Shown here: one piece after another, positions 30,331-34,295 of the stretch
Layout: each line of letters opens with the position of its first letter
Numbering within the stretch: position 1 is the stretch's first letter
Source: an uncultured Verrucomicrobiota bacterium
GTDB taxonomy: Bacteria; Verrucomicrobiota; Verrucomicrobiia; Chthoniobacterales; JACTMZ01
NCBI GenBank assembly: GCA_903953565.1
Contig: CAJBKE010000062.1
Span: 1-34,295, forward strand
DNA: 34,295 nucleotides
Direction: 5' to 3'
Notes under the pieces: generated by a model
What the model was told of the DNA's origin: nothing
Seen by the model: only the letters and a program-made list of their open reading frames with translations
Database searches by the model: none
Translations under genes and position numbers: made by a program

Positions 30331-30968
30331 AAAACACTCCTGTCATCGCCGTGTTGGCCGGAGTCAATGGCGCAGGGAAAAGCAGCGTGGCCGGCGGATT
30401 CTTGGAAAAAGAAGGCGATGCCTTCTTCAACCCCGACACCGTCGCGCAGCAAATCCGTAACCTGCACCCCGACATCCCGCTCAATCTCGCCAACGCCCAC
30501 GCGTGGCAAATCGGCAAGTCCCTCCTTGAGCAAGCCATCACGAGTGGACGCGACTACCGCTTCGAAACCACACTCGGCGGACACACCATCGCGCAACTGC
30601 TCGAGCAAGCCGCCCGCTCGGGTCATCGCCTGCATCTGTGGTTCTGCGGATTGGCCAGCGCCGACCTCCATCTCCGCCGCGTGCGCAGCCGCGTGGCGCA
30701 TGGCGGTCACGACATTCCTGAAGACAAAATCCGCGAACGCTGGAACCGCAGCCGCGAAAATCTCATCCGACTGCTTCCGCTCATCGACCATCTGCGCGTC
30801 TATGACAATTCCGCCGACGCAGACCCCGCGGAGGGACACCGTCCCAAACCGCTTCTGCTCCTCGAAATGCAACGCGGAAAAATCACCGCCCCCGCCGATC
30901 TGTCAGGCGCGCCGGACTGGGCGAAGCCCATCATCGCCGCCGCCATCCACCTTCACACCAGACCTTAA
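30327..30968 (+). CDS. Zeta-toxin-like nucleotide kinase
   Basis: The 213-residue P-loop protein has Walker A GVNGAGKSS near the N-terminus, then FFNPDTVAQQI and FETTLGGHTIAQLLEQA, which are the features of zeta toxins; zeta toxins phosphorylate UDP-N-acetylglucosamine and block wall synthesis. RRVRSRVAHGGHDIPEDKIRERWNRSRENL is also typical of the family. The start is GTG at 30327, overlapping the antitoxin stop; a frame from 30294 would overlap more deeply. A relation to other small P-loop kinases cannot be excluded. A family A repeat begins at the last base of its stop codon. Confidence 0.8.
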   Translation: MKNTPVIAVLAGVNGAGKSSVAGGFLEKEGDAFFNPDTVAQQIRNLHPDIPLNLANAHAWQIGKSLLEQAITSGRDYRFETTLGGHTIAQLLEQAARSGHRLHLWFCGLASADLHLRRVRSRVAHGGHDIPEDKIRERWNRSRENLIRLLPLIDHLRVYDNSADADPAEGHRPKPLLLLEMQRGKITAPADLSGAPDWAKPIIAAAIHLHTRP

Positions 30969-31035
30969 GGTGGATCGCGCCGTCCCGGCGCGATATTCCA
31001 AAAACCCTATCGCGATGAGACATCGCGATCCACCA
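30968..31035 (-). repeat. Palindromic repeat family A, copy 4 (68 bp, inverted)
   Basis: Relative to the other copies it is reversed: AGGTGG, ATCGCGCCG-TCC-CGGCGCGAT, 14-nt linker, ATCGCGAT-GAGAC-ATCGCGAT, CCACCA on the plus strand. It starts at the last base of the zeta-like gene stop and ends 2 nt before the asd stop codon, filling the whole convergent gap. Confidence 0.85.
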
Positions 31036-31037
31036 GC

Positions 31038-32042
31038 TCACTCCGCCAACAACTCCGCAATCTGCACCGCGTTCAACGCCGCACCCTTGAGCAACTGATC
31101 ACCGCAGATCCAGAAGGCCAACCCGTTCTCCATCGCGCAATCCAAACGCAGGCGCCCGATTTCGCAATCATCCTGCCCTGCCACGTGCAACGGGACGGGA
31201 TAGCCGTGACGCGACGGCTCATCCACCACGCGCAAACCGGGGGCTTTCTCCAGCGCGGCACGGGCCGCCGCCACCGACACTGGACGCTCGAACTCGGCGC
31301 TGACCGCCACGCTATGGGCGCGATAAACCGGAACACGCACGCACGTAACCGACGCGCGAAAGCCCGGCAGCCCCATGATCTTGCGTCCCTCGTTCTCCAT
31401 CTTCATCTCTTCCTTCGTGTAGCCCGTATCGAGAAACGCATCGACCTGCGGGATCACGTTGAACGCAATCTGCCACGGATAAACGGAACGCGTCGCTTCC
31501 TCGCCGCGGGCCAAGGCCTCCACCTGCGTCTTCAATTCCTCGATCGCCTTCGCGCCGGAACCGGACACCGCCTGATAGCTCGAGGCCCAAAGCCGCTTCA
31601 CGCCGAAGGCTTGGTGCAATGGCCACAGACCCATCAGCGTGATCGCCGTGGTGCAATTCGGATTGGCCAGGATCCCCTTGTGCGCGCGCGCCGCCTCCGG
31701 ATTGACCTCGGGCACAACGAGCGGGACATCGGGATCCATGCGGAAAGCCGAGGAATTGTCGATGACCACCGCGCCGGCCTTGACCGCCGCCGGGGCAAAT
31801 TCTTTCGAAATGGAACCGCCCGCACTGAAAAGCGCGAAGTCGACATCCGCGAAGGCATCCGGCGTCAACTCACGCACCTCGACCGGCGCGCCTTGGAAAT
31901 CGAGTCGCTTGCCGGCCGACTTGGCCGAGGCGAGCAAGGTGAGTTTACCCACCGGAAAATTCCGCCGCTCCAGCACGCGCATCATTTCGATGCCCACCGC
32001 GCCGGTTGCACCCGCGATTGCTACATGATAGTTCCTGCCCAT
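31038..32042 (-). CDS. asd: Aspartate-semialdehyde dehydrogenase
   Basis: Asd reduces beta-aspartyl phosphate to aspartate semialdehyde, on the route to lysine, diaminopimelate, threonine and methionine. The 334-residue protein starts with the NADP motif VAIAGATGAVGIEMMRVLERRNFP and has the catalytic cysteine in GILANPNCTTAITLMGLWPL (C130), the SSYQAVSGSGAKAIEEL block, and CVRVPVYRAHSVAVSAEF with the conserved His. ATG at 32042 gives the standard N-terminus. The gene is transcribed divergently from the L,D-transpeptidase, 79 nt apart. Confidence 0.95.
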   Translation of the reverse strand: MGRNYHVAIAGATGAVGIEMMRVLERRNFPVGKLTLLASAKSAGKRLDFQGAPVEVRELTPDAFADVDFALFSAGGSISKEFAPAAVKAGAVVIDNSSAFRMDPDVPLVVPEVNPEAARAHKGILANPNCTTAITLMGLWPLHQAFGVKRLWASSYQAVSGSGAKAIEELKTQVEALARGEEATRSVYPWQIAFNVIPQVDAFLDTGYTKEEMKMENEGRKIMGLPGFRASVTCVRVPVYRAHSVAVSAEFERPVSVAAARAALEKAPGLRVVDEPSRHGYPVPLHVAGQDDCEIGRLRLDCAMENGLAFWICGDQLLKGAALNAVQIAELLAE

Positions 32043-32121
32043 CGGAAAGCCGGCCAAAATACCATCCAAGCAGCGCAGTGCGAACAAGAAAGCGCACCGC
32101 GATACCCCGACCCGCTCCGTC

Positions 32122-32565
32122 GTGGTCGACGTCGCCAGCCAGACCCTGCGCGTCATGGAAGGACGCAAGGTTGCCGCCGAATTCCCCGTCTCGACATCCA
32201 AGTTCGGCCTCGGTTTCGAGGAGGGCAGCTTCAAAACCCCGACCGGAAAGTTCCGCATCGCCCGCAAAATCGGCGGACGCGCGACGCCATGGACCATCTT
32301 CCGCGCCCGCCAAAACACCGGCCTCTTGGCCAAACCCGGCGGCAAGGAAGACCTCGTCCTCACCCGCATCCTCACGCTCGACGGCCTCGAGCGACGGAAC
32401 GCCAACAGCCTGGCCCGCTACATCTACATCCACGGCACCAACCAAGAGGACCTCATCGGCACCCCCGCCAGTCATGGTTGCGTGCGACTTCGCAATTCCG
32501 ACATGATTTCCCTCCACCGCATGGTGCCGGCCGGCACCCCCGTCCGGATCGTCGCGCCCGCCTGA
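32122..32565 (+). CDS. L,D-transpeptidase (YkuD domain)
   Basis: The 147-residue protein is almost only the YkuD catalytic domain, which cross-links or anchors peptidoglycan. The active-site signature is present: the YIHGTNQEDLIGTPASHGCVRLRNSDM stretch has the catalytic His and Cys. The N-terminal strand VDVASQTLRVMEGRKVAAEFPVSTSKFGLG is also typical. The start is uncertain: GTG at 32122 is the first usual start, but an open reading of about 30 residues (basic, Ser/Lys-rich) extends upstream without ATG/GTG/TTG. No signal peptide is seen with this start, although such enzymes act outside the membrane. Confidence 0.85.
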   Translation: MVDVASQTLRVMEGRKVAAEFPVSTSKFGLGFEEGSFKTPTGKFRIARKIGGRATPWTIFRARQNTGLLAKPGGKEDLVLTRILTLDGLERRNANSLARYIYIHGTNQEDLIGTPASHGCVRLRNSDMISLHRMVPAGTPVRIVAPA

Positions 32566-32578
32566 CCAGCCTGTGTAA

Positions 32579-32634
32579 AGAGAGCGGCCCCTCAGGTTCA
32601 GAGAGCGATTTTCATTGTTCGAGGGCGGCTCTCT
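32579..32634. promoter_or_regulatory. Imperfect inverted repeat between L,D-transpeptidase and lipoprotein genes
   Basis: AGAGAGCGGCCC (32579-32590) and GGGCGGCTCTCT (32623-32634) pair over 12 positions with one mismatch, across a 32-nt loop. It begins 14 nt after the transpeptidase stop and ends before a TATAGT (32644-32649) that could be the lipoprotein -10 box. It could be a terminator without T-run or a regulator site. Confidence 0.35.
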
Positions 32635-32665
32635 GGCAGGATTTATAGTCTGCAAAAAAGCATAG

Positions 32666-32675
32666 AAGGAGGTGA
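32666..32675 (+). promoter_or_regulatory. Full-length Shine-Dalgarno sequence
   Basis: AAGGAGGTGA is a perfect 10-nt complement to the 16S rRNA 3' end, 7 nt before the ATG at 32683. Most other genes in the window have weak or no such site, so this marks the small lipoprotein as highly translated. Confidence 0.85.
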
Positions 32676-32682
32676 ATCCAGA

Positions 32683-32796
32683 ATGACCATCGTTAAAGTT
32701 ATCGCCATCGTCGCCGTCGCGGCTGCTTCGCTCAGCCTCGGCGCTTGCGCCAGCAAGCCGAAGCCGGCTCCGGTTTCCGCCAGCTACAGCAAGTAA
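32683..32796 (+). CDS. 37-residue lipoprotein
   Basis: The peptide MTIVKVIAIVAVAAASLSLG continues as ACASKPKPAPVSASYSK. It has a signal helix and a lipobox LGAC, so the mature part is a lipidated Cys followed by 15 residues rich in Lys, Pro and Ser. A perfect Shine-Dalgarno sequence precedes it and a strong terminator follows 29 nt after the stop, so it is a real single-gene transcript. It is small enough to resemble entericidin-type lipoproteins, but the mature sequence is different. It could serve as an abundant envelope peptide. I do not recognise a named family. Confidence 0.8.
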   Translation: MTIVKVIAIVAVAAASLSLGACASKPKPAPVSASYSK

Positions 32797-32803
32797 GCTG
32801 ACC

Positions 32804-33412
32804 TTAGGGGGAACCCTTTCTTACCAAGCCGCGGACGCAAGTCCGCGGCTTGTTCTTTTTCACCGGAACACTGACGAACGGATTTCCCGCCAGCGAAAAC
32901 CGCCAAGGCAATTCCTGAGCCCGCGAAATGCCGATGCGTCCATCGGCCACCACGGACACCGTCCCGCCCGCGAGAAAACAGCGCCGCACCGAAGAACACA
33001 GATCCGATCCGTGGTGCGCGCCCGTGACTCCGAGGGCGGCGGCCAGCCGTCCCGGACCGCCGGTAAGTTCGCGCCCCTTTTTATCTCCCCGCCGCTTTTG
33101 CATCGCACGCAACCCATGCCGCGGTTCGATCGCGCGGATCAAAACAAAACCCTCCTCCTCACCTTTGGTCAGCACGTTGAGCATCCAGTGCATGCCGTAG
33201 TTGAGATAAACATAGGCCGTTCCCGCACGGTGCCGCGCGACAAATTCACGGGCCGACGGACGGGTGAAAGTATGACACGCCGGATCACCCGTCGCCGCAT
33301 AGGCCTCGCACTCCACCACGACTCCGCGGCACGCACCCCACACCAATTCGCATCCCACCAAGGCCCGCGCGCACTCGACCGGCGACTGGGTGAAAAATTC
33401 CCGCGGGATCAC
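32804..33412 (-). CDS. 3-methyladenine DNA glycosylase (AAG/MPG family)
   Basis: The 202-residue protein matches the mammalian-type AAG family that excises alkylated purines. It shows the GVVVECEAYAATGDPACHTFTRPSAREF segment with the catalytic Glu, and GTAYVYLNYGMHWMLNVLT, a family signature around the intercalating Tyr. GELTGGPGRLAAALGV-like and RIGISRAQELPWRFSLAGNPFVS end the domain. The start is GTG at 33412, overlapping the NIF3-like stop as GTGA. The C-terminal tail KKNKPRTCVRGLVRKGSP is encoded by the terminator hairpin of the convergent lipoprotein gene. Confidence 0.88.
   Translation of the reverse strand: MIPREFFTQSPVECARALVGCELVWGACRGVVVECEAYAATGDPACHTFTRPSAREFVARHRAGTAYVYLNYGMHWMLNVLTKGEEEGFVLIRAIEPRHGLRAMQKRRGDKKGRELTGGPGRLAAALGVTGAHHGSDLCSSVRRCFLAGGTVSVVADGRIGISRAQELPWRFSLAGNPFVSVPVKKNKPRTCVRGLVRKGSP
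32825..32860 (+). terminator. Strong terminator of lipoprotein gene, inside the AAG glycosylase 3' end
   Basis: An 11-bp perfect stem, AAGCCGCGGAC and GTCCGCGGCTT, closes a GCAA tetraloop and is followed by GTTCTTTTT on the plus strand. The same bases encode the last residues of the convergent DNA glycosylase on the minus strand. Confidence 0.85.
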
Positions 33413-34152
33413 AGGGGAACCGGATGATCGACGAATTTCGACGGCAGGCGGAACTTCTTCGCGAGATGCGCGGCCAGCGCTTGCACACCAAGTGTTTCCG
33501 TGGCGTAGTGCCCGCCGTAGATCACATTGATCCCGAGTTCCTCGGCCCGCACCCAGCTCCATTGCGGACCTTCGCCCGTGACAAAAGTATCCACTCCCGC
33601 TGCGGCCGCCTTCTCCACCATGTCCCCCGCTCCGCCGGTGATCACCCCGACGCGGCGCGGACGCGCCGGACCCGCCGCGCACACCTCGGGAACACGGCCC
33701 GTGGTTTTCATCAAACGTCGCACCAACTCCGTGCGCGATCCGGCGAAAGTTCCCGCACGACCGAAGCCGAGGAAAGGTTTCAGTCCGCGTAAGCCAAGCG
33801 CTTTGGCCAGCAGCACATTGTTGCCCAACACCGCATGCGCATCGAGCGGCAGATGCACCGAGTAGAGCGCCATGTCGGCCTTGCGCATGATCTCGAGCTT
33901 CTCGCGAAAAATCCCCGTCACCGATTGCACTCCGGACCAAAAGAGCCCGTGATGCACGACGAGCAAGGAACCACTGCCGAGCGCCACCGCTTTCTTGATC
34001 ACCGGCAGACCGGCGTCAACCGAAGCGAGCACGCGCTTCACGCTCCCGCTGTTCTCCACCTGCAGTCCGTTGTGTGCCCCCGGATAGTCCTCGACCTCCG
34101 CCACCCGCAGATAGCGGTTCGCATAGGCAACAATTGCATCGAGCTTGGCCAT
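33409..34152 (-). CDS. NIF3/YbgI-family dinuclear metal-center protein
   Basis: The 247-residue protein belongs to the NIF3/YbgI (GTP cyclohydrolase I type 2 homologue) family of hexameric proteins with two bound metals. Conserved metal residues are visible in LLVVHHGLFWSG (two His), SVHLPLDAH (Asp, His) and the C-terminal GGHYATETLG (His, Glu). The biochemical role is not settled. ATG at 34152 gives the typical MAKLDAIVAYANRYL N-terminus; an ATG 12 codons upstream is possible. It is translationally coupled to the AAG glycosylase gene. Confidence 0.9.
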   Translation of the reverse strand: MAKLDAIVAYANRYLRVAEVEDYPGAHNGLQVENSGSVKRVLASVDAGLPVIKKAVALGSGSLLVVHHGLFWSGVQSVTGIFREKLEIMRKADMALYSVHLPLDAHAVLGNNVLLAKALGLRGLKPFLGFGRAGTFAGSRTELVRRLMKTTGRVPEVCAAGPARPRRVGVITGGAGDMVEKAAAAGVDTFVTGEGPQWSWVRAEELGINVIYGGHYATETLGVQALAAHLAKKFRLPSKFVDHPVPL

Positions 34153-34203
34153 CGCTGGATTGTTCGGTCGCCCCGCTGCCGGCGACAATCCAAATCCATG
34201 ACA

Positions 34204-34295
34204 TTGTAGCGGCGCTCTATGAGCGTCGGTGCCTTTCCATCCACGTTCCGACGGTCATTGGCTTCGCCTGTTTGCCTTAGGGCCATCTCCGGTTC
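34204..34295. repeat. Palindromic repeat family B, copy 2, cut by window end
   Basis: It opens with TTGTAGCGGCGCTCTATGAG and continues with CGTCGGTGCC, then CCGACGGTCATTGGCTTCGC, matching the order of elements in the copy at 8065. The inner hairpin reads CGCTC-TAT-GAGCG instead of CGGTC-TAT-GACCG, so both sides of the stem changed together. The right terminal arm lies beyond the window. It sits 51 nt upstream of the NIF3-like start codon. Confidence 0.75.

Overview
The window reads as a GC-rich Verrucomicrobiota chromosome segment. This rests on the Minf_1886-type protein, the GYF_2 plus coiled-coil protein, the lysine-tailed SWIB protein, the cell-envelope lipoproteins (BamD-like, LptE-like) that indicate an outer membrane, and a giant secreted glycosidase with DxNxNG calcium repeats. 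No rRNA, tRNA, CRISPR array, prophage or intact transposon is visible. Long open frames on the opposite strand of real genes are common because of the codon bias and were left out.

Layout. 1-4800 (minus): a compact operon read right to left, GYF_2/coiled-coil protein - tlyA - nadK - PTS-EIIA-like - oppF-like ABC ATPase - rodA, with two ATGA overlaps and a terminator after rodA. 4894-8060 (plus): a 45-aa membrane peptide, a Minf_1886 protein and a double-domain M16 peptidase. 8241-9657 (plus): DUF1844 protein, STAS anti-anti-sigma factor and a GPP34 (Golgi phosphoprotein 3-like) protein. 9989-19241 (minus): a SWIB protein and one 2936-residue secreted protein that joins a GH13 alpha-amylase, nine 15-residue calcium-binding repeats, TSP3-like repeats, a DOMON/CBM9-like module and a GH57-like second catalytic domain. 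19452-24465: a two-helix membrane protein, ppk2, ilvC-ilvH, a cysteine desulfurase and a GT2 glycosyltransferase. 24575-29895 (plus): trkA-trkH potassium uptake, bamD-lptE envelope assembly, rsmI. 29959-30968 (plus): a Phd/YefM-type antitoxin coupled to a zeta-toxin-like kinase. 31038-34152: asd, an L,D-transpeptidase, a 37-aa lipoprotein, and a coupled NIF3-AAG glycosylase pair.

Cross-cutting structure. Three families of palindromic intergenic repeats are visible. Family A (four copies, 67-69 bp) folds as an outer stem enclosing two conserved hairpins with a variable linker. Family B (one full and one truncated copy) has 14-bp terminal inverted repeats and shows a compensatory base-pair change between copies. 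Family C (one copy at the left edge) has 11-bp inverted ends. They sit directly against gene ends, and two family A copies in the same orientation flank ppk2. Several genes have a -35/-10 pair whose -10 box ends only 6-10 nt before the start codon, suggesting leaderless or near-leaderless mRNAs; the 37-aa lipoprotein, in contrast, has a perfect 10-nt Shine-Dalgarno match.

The main candidates for something new are the giant GH13/GH57 protein, the structured repeat families, the Phd-zeta pair and the STAS-GPP34 operon. Functional calls are family assignments made by eye; no database search was run.
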